This document shows, in pieces, positions 9,989 through 17,657 of a DNA stretch of 64,000 nt. This DNA is from Desulfurobacteriaceae bacterium. Its GTDB lineage: Bacteria > Aquificota > Aquificia > Desulfurobacteriales > Desulfurobacteriaceae. The position numbers and the translations under genes are program-made. Numbering within the stretch: the stretch's first letter is position 1; each line of letters starts with the position of its first letter. The notes beneath the pieces were generated by a model. The model did no database searches, had not been told where the DNA came from, and saw nothing but the letters and a program-made list of their open reading frames with translations. The DNA lies in assembly GCA_027051905.1 (NCBI GenBank), contig JALUGO010000015.1, forward strand, positions 35,821-99,820, in the 5' to 3' direction.

Positions 9989-11821
9989 GTGAGGAAATTT
10001 TTAGCAGTTGCAACCCTTTTAACTCTTGCTGCTCCAGCCTTTGCCCAGAACGCCGAACCAGAGATTACAGTAACCGCTACAAGGGTTTCTGTTCCCATTG
10101 AGAACGTAGGAGATGATGTTGACGTTATCACTCAGGAACAGATTAAAGAGATGGGCTTTACCTCAATTACAGACGTCCTTAAATACCTTGCCGGTGTTCA
10201 CTTTTACTCAAACGGCGGCTGGGGGCAAACGAGCAACATAGTTGTTCAGGGACTTAGAGGAAAGTATGTTCTCGTTCTCGTTAACGGAGTGCCGATAAAC
10301 GACCCCTCAACTCCCGATGGGAATGCAAACTTTGAGTGGATAGACTTAAACAACGTTGAAAAGATTGAAGTTCTCAAAGGTTCCCAGAGTGCTCTTTACG
10401 GTTCTGAAGCCATAGCAGCCGTTATTAACATAATCACTAAAAAGCCTGATAAGAACCAGTTTTCCTTCCATTTTGAGGGTGGTAAGTATAAAACCTTCAA
10501 GGAAAACCTTTACGGGGCTCTGAAGTTAAAAGATGGTTTCCTCTCTCTGTCTGCAGAGAACTTCAAGACCAGCGGTTTCAGTGTAACAAACGAACACCTG
10601 GGGAGTTCCTATAACGGCGATAATGACCCGTTTCACTACACAACCGGCTCTGTTTCCTTTGGATATTCCCCATCGGAAACTGTCAAAATTTACGGAGATT
10701 TCCTGGCAAAGGGTGGATATGCGGAGTATGATGAAGGAAGAGTGGATTACGACAGGATTTTCACAGATTTAAGAGCTGAAATTGCTACTTCCGATAGCCT
10801 TTACTGGAAGCTCCTCTTAAGCAACAACAGGGAGAGGAGAGAATACGGTTCTACGTTATACAACGGAATAACAAGATTCGTTTCTCTTTCACCTACCTAC
10901 TACTTCAGTGAGAACACCTTTTTAAAAGGCGGAGTTTCCTACAGATACGAAAAGGCACGAACTAACTCTTTCCTGAGTATTGACAACAAGAGTCAGTTTA
11001 TCCGTTCGGTGTTCCTTGAAGGGTTTACAACCTTTCATTCGGTTTCTGTTTCTGTAGCTGGCAGAATAGATAACCACAGCAAGTTTGGAAGCCACGGAAC
11101 TTACAAAGTTTCACTCTCTTATAGGTTTGCTCCCACCCGAACGGTGTTAAAAGGCCAGTATGGAACAGGTTTTAAAGCCCCAACACTTTCTCAGCTCTAC
11201 GGTTACTACCCTAACTTTAACCTCACTGTGGGAAATCCCGATTTAGATCCTGAAAAGTCTGAGGGCTGGAATTTAACCCTTCAGCAGAAGATTCCTTTTA
11301 TAAAAACGTCGTTTTCTGCCACCTACTTTAAAAACAGAGTCTGGAACAGGATTCAGTTTGCAACTGTTGGGACAAAAACAACCTACATAAACTCCGGAAG
11401 GCTCAGAACGGAAGGTCTTGAGTTGAGAGGAGACTTCACCCCTCTGAAGTTCCTCAGTTTTTACGGCACATATACCCACACCAACGTTGCCGGTGAGAAT
11501 GGTGACGATCTCAGGATACCCGAAGATAGCTACACTCTTGGTTTAAAAATGACTTACGGAAAGTGGAAGTTTAACGGCTGGGCTCAGCACTACAGCTCAA
11601 GAAAGGATATCTACTGGAAGCAGGTAGGTTCCTATTACGTTCCCCAGCAGGTAACTCTTTCTGCTTTCACAACCTACAACTGCTACGTTTCTTACGCTCT
11701 CAATGAAAACGTTGAGATTTACGCCAAGGGTATAAACCTTACGGATAAAAAATACGAGCTGGTTTACGGCTACAACACTATGGGGAGGGCTCTTTTCGTA
11801 GGAACGGACTTCAGGTTTTAA
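9989..11821 (+). CDS. btuB: TonB-dependent outer-membrane cobalamin receptor
   Basis: A 610-residue outer-membrane receptor. Signal peptide residues 1-19 end in APAFAQ; a TonB box-like EPEITVTATRV follows, then the plug domain (ITQEQIKEMGFTSITDVLKYLAGV, VLVNGVPINDP, GSQSALYGSEAIAAVINIITKKP) and a 22-strand beta barrel rich in aromatic residues ending with the C-terminal aromatic F in DFRF. It takes B12 across the outer membrane using TonB energy. GTG at 9989 follows AAGGAGGTG. The riboswitch and btuFCD upstream identify the ligand; Aquificota are Gram-negative, consistent with the gene. A TonB-like protein is encoded at 18604. Confidence 0.93.
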   Translation: MRKFLAVATLLTLAAPAFAQNAEPEITVTATRVSVPIENVGDDVDVITQEQIKEMGFTSITDVLKYLAGVHFYSNGGWGQTSNIVVQGLRGKYVLVLVNGVPINDPSTPDGNANFEWIDLNNVEKIEVLKGSQSALYGSEAIAAVINIITKKPDKNQFSFHFEGGKYKTFKENLYGALKLKDGFLSLSAENFKTSGFSVTNEHLGSSYNGDNDPFHYTTGSVSFGYSPSETVKIYGDFLAKGGYAEYDEGRVDYDRIFTDLRAEIATSDSLYWKLLLSNNRERREYGSTLYNGITRFVSLSPTYYFSENTFLKGGVSYRYEKARTNSFLSIDNKSQFIRSVFLEGFTTFHSVSVSVAGRIDNHSKFGSHGTYKVSLSYRFAPTRTVLKGQYGTGFKAPTLSQLYGYYPNFNLTVGNPDLDPEKSEGWNLTLQQKIPFIKTSFSATYFKNRVWNRIQFATVGTKTTYINSGRLRTEGLELRGDFTPLKFLSFYGTYTHTNVAGENGDDLRIPEDSYTLGLKMTYGKWKFNGWAQHYSSRKDIYWKQVGSYYVPQQVTLSAFTTYNCYVSYALNENVEIYAKGINLTDKKYELVYGYNTMGRALFVGTDFRF

Positions 11822-11826
11822 CCGTT

Positions 11827-11855
11827 CGGGGCGCTCCGCCCCGCTATAATTTTCC
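11827..11855 (+). terminator. Terminator-like hairpin after btuB
   Basis: CGGGGCG, loop CTC, CGCCCCG form a perfect 7-bp stem, followed by a weak T-run inside CTATAATTTTCC. The TATAAT at 11845-11850 ends only six bases before the next start codon, so if used as a -10 box the following transcript would be nearly leaderless. Confidence 0.7.
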
Positions 11856-11856
11856 T

Positions 11857-12645
11857 ATGGAAAGGAGAGTTTTGGTTGCAGGAGCTTCTGGCTTTATAGG
11901 TTCCCGCGTTGTTAAAGCTCTCTCTGAAAAGGATTTCTCTCCTGTTTTAATTTCCAGAAACCTGCAGAAACTGAAAAAGCGATTTCCTGACTTTTCAGCA
12001 TTCTCAACTTCTGAGATTGAAAAGGCCTTTCTGCTTAAGCCCTTTGCCGTTGTGAACAGCGTAGGGATTTTAAAGGAAGAGGGTTCAACTTACGAAGAAG
12101 CTCACGTAAAGTTTACAGAAAAACTCGTTGAGCTCTCTAAAAAACATGGCGTCAAAAAGTTTGTCCAGATTTCAGCCCTTGGAACGTCGCCGAAAGAGAA
12201 GAGCCGCTACTTCAAGACAAAGTGGAAAGCTGAAGAGATTGTTAGAAAAAGCGGAATTCCTTACGCTATTCTGAGGCCATCAATCGTTTTAGGGAAGGGT
12301 CAGAAACTCTACGACGATTTAAAGAGATTTTCCCGTTTTCTGCCAGTTCTGGGAACTCCCAGAATGAAAGTCCAACCCGTTAGGATTGAAAAGGTCATTG
12401 ATGCGGTTTTAAAGGCCGTTGAGTGCCGGATTACGGGAACTGTGGAGCTCTGCGGAGCCGAAGTTGTTACGATGGCAGAGCTCTTTAGAAGAGTTTTAAG
12501 AGAGATAGGAATAAAGAGGCCGGTTGTTGAAGTTCCTAAGTTTCTGCTCTTTCCGCTGGCAATTTTGAAAATTGGAGGCCTTGACCTGGAACAGTTTAAG
12601 ATGATTAAAGACAACGTCTGCGGAGGAAAGAATTGGAAAGATTAG
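11857..12645 (+). CDS. Atypical short-chain dehydrogenase (NDUFA9 / NAD-dependent epimerase-like)
   Basis: A 262-residue extended/atypical SDR protein. The N-terminus VLVAGASGFIGSRVVKAL is a GxxGxxG dinucleotide-binding Rossmann motif; KFVQISALGTSP and the following SRYFKTKWKAEEIVRKSGIPYAILRPSIVLGKGQ match the NDUFA9-like / YbjT group, which often lacks the full catalytic Tyr-Lys pair and acts as a binding or assembly protein. Specific substrate is unknown. The start codon is ATG with almost no leader. The next gene overlaps its end by 13 bases with a good GGAGG, indicating coupling with the lyase-like protein. Confidence 0.75.
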   Translation: MERRVLVAGASGFIGSRVVKALSEKDFSPVLISRNLQKLKKRFPDFSAFSTSEIEKAFLLKPFAVVNSVGILKEEGSTYEEAHVKFTEKLVELSKKHGVKKFVQISALGTSPKEKSRYFKTKWKAEEIVRKSGIPYAILRPSIVLGKGQKLYDDLKRFSRFLPVLGTPRMKVQPVRIEKVIDAVLKAVECRITGTVELCGAEVVTMAELFRRVLREIGIKRPVVEVPKFLLFPLAILKIGGLDLEQFKMIKDNVCGGKNWKD

Positions 12646-13613
12646 ATGAGCTGTTTGATACTGCAGATGCCGTTTTAGAGGGAAGGGAGAGTATCGACAG
12701 GCTTTACGAGTTTCCAGAGGGAATGCCTGAAAGGAGACCCGTTGAAAATCCTTTTAAAAGGTCTGCTCTTATAGTTTCTGGAGACCGTGTAAAACATTTA
12801 AGAAAAGTCTTCTCAAGGCCTGCAGATGTAATCATCTTCAACGTAGAAGATGGAGTTTCAGAAGAAAATAAACCCTTTGCAAGGCTTTTAATAAGAAAAC
12901 TCCTCTTAAATGCCGATTTTGACGGAAGTAAAGAAGTAGTTATCCGCATTAACCCGATAGATTCGCCATTCTTCTACGACGACTTAACAGAGCTCCTTCC
13001 CGCACTTCCCCACGCAATTCGCCTCAGTAAAGTCCGCTCTCCCGAAGACGTTGTTACATTAGACAGGATTGTTTCCGCCTATGAGCTTTCAAGGGGAGTT
13101 GAAAAAAGGTTCATAAAGATTCAGCTCTCTGTAGAAACCCCTCAGTCCGTTGAGCGTCTGCCAGAAATCCTTTCAGCTTCAGAGAGGATTAACGCCGTTT
13201 ACCTTGGGGTTTTAGACCTCTTTGCAGAGCTTTCCCTCTCACAGAAGTTTCAGTCTGGAAAGCTAGGAGAGTTTCTAAGAAGTTCCTTCGTCTTTCACTC
13301 CCGCTCCCACGGTGTTTCTCCCATTGCCCCTGCCTATCAAGACTACAAAGACCTTGAAGGATTTGAGAGGGAGGCTAAAAAGGAGAAAGTGATGGGATTT
13401 GCCGGAAAGATGTGCATATCCGTTAAACAGGTTGAAGTTGCAAACAGAGTTTTCTCCCCTTCGGAGGAGGAGATAGAAGAGGCTAAAGAGATTGTCAGGA
13501 TTTACGAAAAGGCATTAAAAGAGGGAAGAGGAGGAGTGGCCTGCAACGGAAAGTTCATAGACCAGCCTATCTACAAGAATGCCCTTAACATTCTCCGTTT
13601 TTCCCGTTCTTAA
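12633..13613 (+). CDS. HpcH/HpaI (CitE-like) aldolase / acyl-CoA lyase family protein
   Basis: A 326-residue protein of the CitE / malyl-CoA lyase superfamily. The fold markers are VIIFNVEDGVSEENKPFAR (the acidic Mg-binding strand), VIRINPIDSPFFYDDLTELLP, LSVETPQSVERLPEIL and YLGVLDLFAELSL, aligning with the VR-N, METP and G-EDLA motifs of CitE. An N-terminal 40-residue extension precedes the barrel. Family members cleave citryl-, citramalyl- or malyl-CoA; which one cannot be told here. In an organism expected to run a reductive TCA cycle this is metabolically suggestive but unproven. It starts with TTG behind GGAGG. Its 3' end overlaps the convergent LysR gene by 29 bases. Confidence 0.75.
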   Translation: MERLDELFDTADAVLEGRESIDRLYEFPEGMPERRPVENPFKRSALIVSGDRVKHLRKVFSRPADVIIFNVEDGVSEENKPFARLLIRKLLLNADFDGSKEVVIRINPIDSPFFYDDLTELLPALPHAIRLSKVRSPEDVVTLDRIVSAYELSRGVEKRFIKIQLSVETPQSVERLPEILSASERINAVYLGVLDLFAELSLSQKFQSGKLGEFLRSSFVFHSRSHGVSPIAPAYQDYKDLEGFEREAKKEKVMGFAGKMCISVKQVEVANRVFSPSEEEIEEAKEIVRIYEKALKEGRGGVACNGKFIDQPIYKNALNILRFSRS

Positions 13614-14499
13614 AGAGCTTATCTAACTTTTCCCACAGAGTTCTTACAACAGGAATGGGGGTTATGTCTTTTCTTCTGACAGCGTAGAAGCACCTTTTTA
13701 TTGAAAGTCCCCTGACTCTAACTACCTTTAATTTCCCGCAGCTAACCTCATCTTCAACGGAATACCTTGAAACAAGACCAAAACCTGCTCCCCGTTTCAC
13801 GGCCTCCTTTATTGCCGTGTTACTTCCTAGGTAAGCCACAATGTTAAGGGTTCTTGGGTCAATTCCTTTTCTCTTCAGGGCCTCTTCAACTGTTCTTCTG
13901 GTTCCAGAGTCCTCTTCCCTGAAAATAAGAGGAAGTCTGGCAAGCTCCTCAACGCCAATAGTATCTTCTCTGTGGTAAGGAGGGGCTATGAGGACTATTT
14001 CGTCGTCGTGGATCTTCTTAACTTCAAACTTGGGATCTTTTGTCTCTATTCCTATAAATCCCAGTTCAAATGACGGAAGCTGCTCTTTAAGAAGAGATAG
14101 AACCCTGCTGGAATCTGTTATTTCAAGGATGAAGATGACTTCGGGGAAAATATCTTTAAGCCTTTTTAGGATGTGCGGGAAAAGGTAATCTCCCGGAATG
14201 TTGCTCGCAGCAATCTTTACAGTTCCCCTGTGGGGTTTTCGGTCTAAAGAGAGGAGCTCCGCTAAAACCTCCTCTCTTTTCTTCAAAATTTCAACTGCGT
14301 GGCGGTATAGGATGTGAGCTTCAGCGGTTGGAACAACCCTTCTTCCTACCCTGTCAAACAGTTTCTTCCCTAAGATGTCTTCAAGGTGCTGAATGTGGGT
14401 GCTTACAGTGGGCTGGGAGAGCCCTAACTGCTGTGCAGCCTTTGAGAAACTCTGGTTCTCAAAAACCCTTGCAAAAACCTCAAGCTGTTTTATGTCCAT
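13585..14499 (-). CDS. LysR-family transcriptional regulator
   Basis: A 304-residue LTTR. The N-terminal winged helix-turn-helix is textbook (MDIKQLEVFARVFENQSFSKAAQQLGLSQPTVSTHIQHLEDILGKKLFDR), followed by a linker helix and a two-lobed effector domain (GTVKIAASNIPGDYLFPHIL ... GFGLVSRYSVEDE). The binding-domain arrangement resembles CysB/CbbR-type proteins in autotrophs, but the effector is not evident. It lies four bases after the 107-residue membrane protein gene on the same strand and converges on the CitE-like gene. Confidence 0.9.
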   Translation of the reverse strand: MDIKQLEVFARVFENQSFSKAAQQLGLSQPTVSTHIQHLEDILGKKLFDRVGRRVVPTAEAHILYRHAVEILKKREEVLAELLSLDRKPHRGTVKIAASNIPGDYLFPHILKRLKDIFPEVIFILEITDSSRVLSLLKEQLPSFELGFIGIETKDPKFEVKKIHDDEIVLIAPPYHREDTIGVEELARLPLIFREEDSGTRRTVEEALKRKGIDPRTLNIVAYLGSNTAIKEAVKRGAGFGLVSRYSVEDEVSCGKLKVVRVRGLSIKRCFYAVRRKDITPIPVVRTLWEKLDKLFKNGKNGEC

Positions 14500-14503
14500 A
14501 GTT

Positions 14504-14827
14504 TTACTCTAACCCCAGGAGTTTTAAGATAACGTCAACTGTTACAAAAGATAGAACGCCAGACATAATAATTGAGATCATTGAACCGAATCCCCAAACG
14601 ATCGGAGGGAGTTTCAGGCTTTTCACGTAGCGGGTGTAGTAGAAAAACGTAATTAGTGCAAAGATAACAGCGATTCCCAGTTTCAAGCCAAGGTAATCTT
14701 TAAGGTCGAGAACGTTTGAAAATATTCCCAGAGGAAGAAGGGAGAACATCGTCATCATATAGAGGCCAACTACGGTGGCTCCAATGCCAAGGCCTTTAGC
14801 CAGCCCGTCGTTAAAGCTCCTGGCCAT
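14504..14827 (-). CDS. Uncharacterised membrane protein, three transmembrane helices
   Basis: A 107-residue protein I do not recognise. Three hydrophobic segments are clear: GIGATVVGLYMMTMFSLLPLG (about 14-34), LGIAVIFALITFFYYT (about 50-65) and PIVWGFGSMISIIMSGVLSFV (about 74-95), with a KSLK positively charged loop. It is followed after four bases by the LysR gene, so both are probably one transcript starting from the region around 14850-14900. Good ribosome binding site GGAGGTG upstream of ATG. Confidence 0.7.
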   Translation of the reverse strand: MARSFNDGLAKGLGIGATVVGLYMMTMFSLLPLGIFSNVLDLKDYLGLKLGIAVIFALITFFYYTRYVKSLKLPPIVWGFGSMISIIMSGVLSFVTVDVILKLLGLE

Positions 14828-14948
14828 TTTTCACCTCCGTGAGTTTGTCTGAACTAATATTTTATCAATTAAGAAGATTCCTGCTTTAAATTTTTTCTGG
14901 AACTATCTGTTTTACTTTAGTTTTGATCTTTTGATTTTGAAATTCCTG

Positions 14949-14977
14949 TTGACTTTATTCCACTTGAGTGTTAAATT
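14949..14977 (+). promoter_or_regulatory. Sigma-70-type promoter for the cold-shock leader
   Basis: TTGACT at 14949-14954, a 17-base spacer, and TAAATT at 14972-14977. Transcription would start near 14984, about 110 bases ahead of csp, producing the structured leader described next. Confidence 0.7.
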
Positions 14978-14983
14978 ATCCTT

Positions 14984-15093
14984 GCCAGGTAAAGAAGGCA
15001 GTAAGACGGAAACTGAGTAAAGCCCCGGAAGGCATGCCGTTTCTGCCTTCTGGGGCTTTTAATTTTTAAGAAATTTTTAGAGAGGTTGGAAAC
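14984..15093 (+). promoter_or_regulatory. Structured csp leader with terminator and competing antiterminator
   Basis: A 16-bp stem (15019-15034 with 15044-15059, one G-U pair, 9-base loop TGCCGTTTC) followed by TTTTAATTTTT looks like a complete intrinsic terminator, but it lies inside the leader of csp, 34 bases before the start codon. Upstream, AGAAGGCAG (14993-15001) is perfectly complementary to CTGCCTTCT (15043-15051) in the terminator 3' arm, so the two helices exclude each other. This is the layout of an attenuator. Alternatively the segment 14984-15067 is an independent small RNA ending at the terminator. No known riboswitch class is recognised. Confidence 0.65.
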
Positions 15094-15300
15094 ATGGAAA
15101 AGCTCACAGGAACAGTAAAGTGGTTCGACTCTAAAAAAGGTTACGGCTTCATAACAGCCGACAACGGACAGGACGTTTTTGTCCACTACACAGGTATCAA
15201 CGGAGAAGGGTTCAGAACCCTTGAAGAGGGTGAAAGGGTTTCCTTCAACGTTACAGAGAGCGACAAAGGCCTTAAAGCTGTTGACGTAGAAAGGCTTTAA
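15094..15300 (+). CDS. csp: Cold-shock domain protein
   Basis: A 68-residue OB-fold RNA chaperone. Both RNA-binding motifs are present: RNP1 as KGYGFI (residues 16-21) and RNP2 as VFVHY (30-34), within the standard [16 protein letters not shown] opening. It binds single-stranded RNA and DNA and melts RNA secondary structure. AGAGAGGTTGG precedes the ATG. The next gene is a DEAD-box helicase, a functional partner in RNA remodelling. Its leader folds into a terminator-like structure, suggesting self-regulation through leader melting. Confidence 0.95.
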   Translation: MEKLTGTVKWFDSKKGYGFITADNGQDVFVHYTGINGEGFRTLEEGERVSFNVTESDKGLKAVDVERL

Positions 15301-15327
15301 ACCTGAAATAACTTTAGATTAGAATAG

Positions 15328-15376
15328 TTGCCACGGTTTCCGTCTGAAACGGCGGCGGGGATCGTGGCAATTTTTA
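15328..15376 (+). terminator. Terminator-like hairpin between csp and the helicase gene
   Basis: TTGCCACG (15328-15335) pairs with CGTGGCAA (15363-15370), followed by TTTTTATTT; the enclosed 27 bases contain a second small helix GTTTC/GAAAC. The element is flanked by a near-identical 16-17 base direct repeat ending CCTGAAATAA (15296-15311 and 15377-15393). It may end csp transcription or attenuate the helicase gene. Confidence 0.7.
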
Positions 15377-15403
15377 TTTAAGACCTGAAATAAGGAGAAA
15401 CGC

Positions 15404-16654
15404 ATGGAGTTTAGCTTCAATCAGCTTGACGAGAGAATTCAGAAATCCCTGGAGGAGATGGGGTTTGAATCCCCCACTCCCATTCAGAAGGAGGCAATTC
15501 CTGTTGCACTGAAGGGAGAGGATATTGTCGGTCAGGCACAAACTGGAACTGGAAAAACTGCGGCCTTTGGAATTCCTATAGTTGAGGGGATAAGCCCAAG
15601 AGAACGGGGAGTAAAGGCCATTATCCTGACTCCCACCAGAGAGCTTGCAATTCAGGTTGCCCACGAGATTTCGTTAATAGGGAAGAACAAGGGAGTTTCT
15701 GCTTACCCGATCTACGGAGGAGTTCCTGTAGAGAGGCAGATGAATATTCTGAAAAAGGGTAAACATCAGGTGATAGTTGGAACTCCCGGAAGGGTCAAAG
15801 ACCTGATAAGCAGAGGGATCCTGAGGTTAGATAGGGTTCGCTATGCCGTTTTGGATGAAGCTGACCAGATGCTGGATATGGGATTCATTGAAGATATAGA
15901 GGAGATACTCTCTAAAACGCCAGAGGATAAGCAGACCATGCTCTTTTCGGCAACCATGCCATACGAAATCAGGAAACTGATAGACAACTACCTGAAACCC
16001 GGTTACAGGTTCGTAAAGGTAAGTAAACAGCTCATTACCCCTAAGGTCAGGCAGAGGGTTTTTTTGGTCAGGAGTGAAGACAAGCTGAAGGCCCTTGAAA
16101 AGATTTTAAGAGAAAATAGTAAAACGGCAACTATCGTTTTCGTTAAAACCAAAAGGGACGCTGCCGACCTTGAGAGAGAACTACAGCGTCGCGGCATAAA
16201 TGCAATGGCTATCCACGGAGATCTTTCCCAGAGGCAGAGAGAAAACGTTTTAAAGGCATTTAGAGAGGGGAATGTAAAGGTTCTTGTAGCTACAGACGTT
16301 GCAGCCAGAGGTCTTGACATTAAGAACGTGGGACTTGTTGTTAACTATGAGCTTCCGGAAAACCCGGAAAGCTACGTTCACAGAATTGGCAGGACTGGAA
16401 GGGCTGGAAGAGAAGGGGTTGCAATAAGCCTTGTTGCAGAGCCAGAAAAGAGAAGAATGTATAGGATTAAAGGTCTTAAAGGGGTAAGACTGGAAAGGTT
16501 CAGGGTAAACGACATTAAAGAGCTGAAGGATAGGCTTCTTTCAGAAGACGTAAGTAAAGTTCCTGAAAGAATCAGAAGATTTGCGAAAGAGCTCCTTCAG
16601 GAAAGACCTGCAGAGGAGATTCTCTCTCTTCTTCTTTTAAGAGTTTTAAAATAA
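15404..16654 (+). CDS. DEAD-box ATP-dependent RNA helicase
   Basis: A 416-residue DEAD-box helicase with every core motif: Q-motif FESPTPIQKEAIP, motif I AQTGTGKTAA, Ia PTRELA, Ib TPGR, II VLDEADQML, III SAT, IV IVFVKT, V VATDVAARGLDI and VI HRIGRTGRAGR. The C-terminal extension is short and basic. It unwinds short RNA helices, in ribosome assembly, mRNA turnover or cold adaptation. Proximity to csp suggests a CsdA-like cold role. The start ATG follows AAGGAG. Confidence 0.93.
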   Translation: MEFSFNQLDERIQKSLEEMGFESPTPIQKEAIPVALKGEDIVGQAQTGTGKTAAFGIPIVEGISPRERGVKAIILTPTRELAIQVAHEISLIGKNKGVSAYPIYGGVPVERQMNILKKGKHQVIVGTPGRVKDLISRGILRLDRVRYAVLDEADQMLDMGFIEDIEEILSKTPEDKQTMLFSATMPYEIRKLIDNYLKPGYRFVKVSKQLITPKVRQRVFLVRSEDKLKALEKILRENSKTATIVFVKTKRDAADLERELQRRGINAMAIHGDLSQRQRENVLKAFREGNVKVLVATDVAARGLDIKNVGLVVNYELPENPESYVHRIGRTGRAGREGVAISLVAEPEKRRMYRIKGLKGVRLERFRVNDIKELKDRLLSEDVSKVPERIRRFAKELLQERPAEEILSLLLLRVLK

Positions 16655-16680
16655 AGCCCGGTAGATACCGGGCTTCTCCT
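16654..16680 (+). terminator. Bidirectional terminator between the helicase and the LVIVD gene
   Basis: AAGCCCGGTA (16654-16663), loop GA, TACCGGGCTT (16666-16675), with T-rich sequence on both sides. It serves both convergent genes. Confidence 0.8.
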
Positions 16681-17637
16681 TTAGTTAAAAAGGTAAGGAT
16701 CTATGATTTCCAGTCCTGCATATCCATCGGCAACGAATGTTAGTTTACCGTCAGAAGATAGCGCTACGCCATTAGCATCACCTGGAGTATCAACGTTTGA
16801 AACGATAACAGGATTTTGAGGATCTGAGACGTCAACAATCCGAAGCCCTCCTCCGTCAGCTACAAAAGCGTATTTACCGTCAGAAGATAGCGCTACGCCA
16901 ATAGCATCATCTGGAGTATCAACGTTTGAAACAATCTGAGGCTTGAAAACAGAAGATGCCATAACGAATTTGCCACTGTGAGTCAGACCAACTCCGTCAA
17001 AGTATCTTATCTTATAAATTCCCTCAAGTTTTTCTCTATCCTTTACAGGGTTGAAAACAAGAACGTCTTTTACGGTTTCCTCACCATCTCCATCAATATC
17101 CTCAATTACCGGTTCAAGGGCTTTCTCAATCTCCTCTCCAAAGGTTTTCTCGTCAAAGTAATACTTTAAATACTTTGCAACCTTTTCGTAAACGATTTCG
17201 CTGACAAGGGAAACTCTGAAGTCTTCTCCAGCCTCTTTTATGTCACTCCCTCTGGCAATTGCCCTTATTACACCTCTGTTTTCCGTGCAGTTGTCGTCCA
17301 TCACTCCATCGTCGTCTGCATCCCAATCGCAGCCACCTTCTACTCTGTAGAGGTAGAACTTTTCAGGGTTGAGTTCATTGGCGTGGGTGTTGAAGTTTCC
17401 GATTTCGTCAAGGTCATTTCCCGAACTTGTCTTTTCAGTCCACTTGAGTGTAAGAGTTCCGTTCTCCCCTACTTCGTAAATCTTCACAGTTGCGTTGGCA
17501 AGGTTTCCAAGAACAGCTTTTCCGTAAACTACAGGCTTGCTACCTTCTCCAGAATTGTTACTGCTGTTTACGCCACAACCGGTAAAAGCCCACAGCCCTG
17601 CAAGTAAAAGCGCCACCCCTAACCTGCGCTTCATCAC
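16681..17637 (-). CDS. Lipoprotein with C-terminal LVIVD repeats
   Basis: A 318-residue secreted protein. A signal peptide ends in a lipobox (AFTGC), so Cys 21 should be lipidated. The middle has an acidic, calcium-loop-like stretch (DWDADDDGVMDDN) and IEDIDGDGEETV. The last 90 residues contain two and a half LVIVD repeats of 43 residues (SNVDTPDDAIGVALSSDG; FVADGGGLRIVDVSDPQNPV), a beta-propeller blade motif of extracellular proteins. A full propeller needs more blades, so the protein may be truncated at its C-terminus or pair with another. Binding partner unknown. It lies 20 bases downstream of the beta-barrel gene in the same direction. Confidence 0.75.
   Translation of the reverse strand: MMKRRLGVALLLAGLWAFTGCGVNSSNNSGEGSKPVVYGKAVLGNLANATVKIYEVGENGTLTLKWTEKTSSGNDLDEIGNFNTHANELNPEKFYLYRVEGGCDWDADDDGVMDDNCTENRGVIRAIARGSDIKEAGEDFRVSLVSEIVYEKVAKYLKYYFDEKTFGEEIEKALEPVIEDIDGDGEETVKDVLVFNPVKDREKLEGIYKIRYFDGVGLTHSGKFVMASSVFKPQIVSNVDTPDDAIGVALSSDGKYAFVADGGGLRIVDVSDPQNPVIVSNVDTPGDANGVALSSDGKLTFVADGYAGLEIIDPYLFN
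16740..16935 (-). repeat. Tandem 129-bp repeat inside the LVIVD gene
   Basis: The stretch beginning TTTACCGTCAGAAGATAGCG at 16744 recurs at 16873, an offset of 129 bases or exactly 43 codons. About 60 bases are nearly identical, indicating a recent duplication of one repeat blade. Confidence 0.85.
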
Positions 17638-17657
17638 TCCCTCCGGTGGTTTTGTTC

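Noticed and set aside
11845..11856. TATAAT just before the SDR gene as proof of a leaderless promoter
   Set aside because: No -35 element is found at the right distance and it follows a terminator stem; noted but not claimed.
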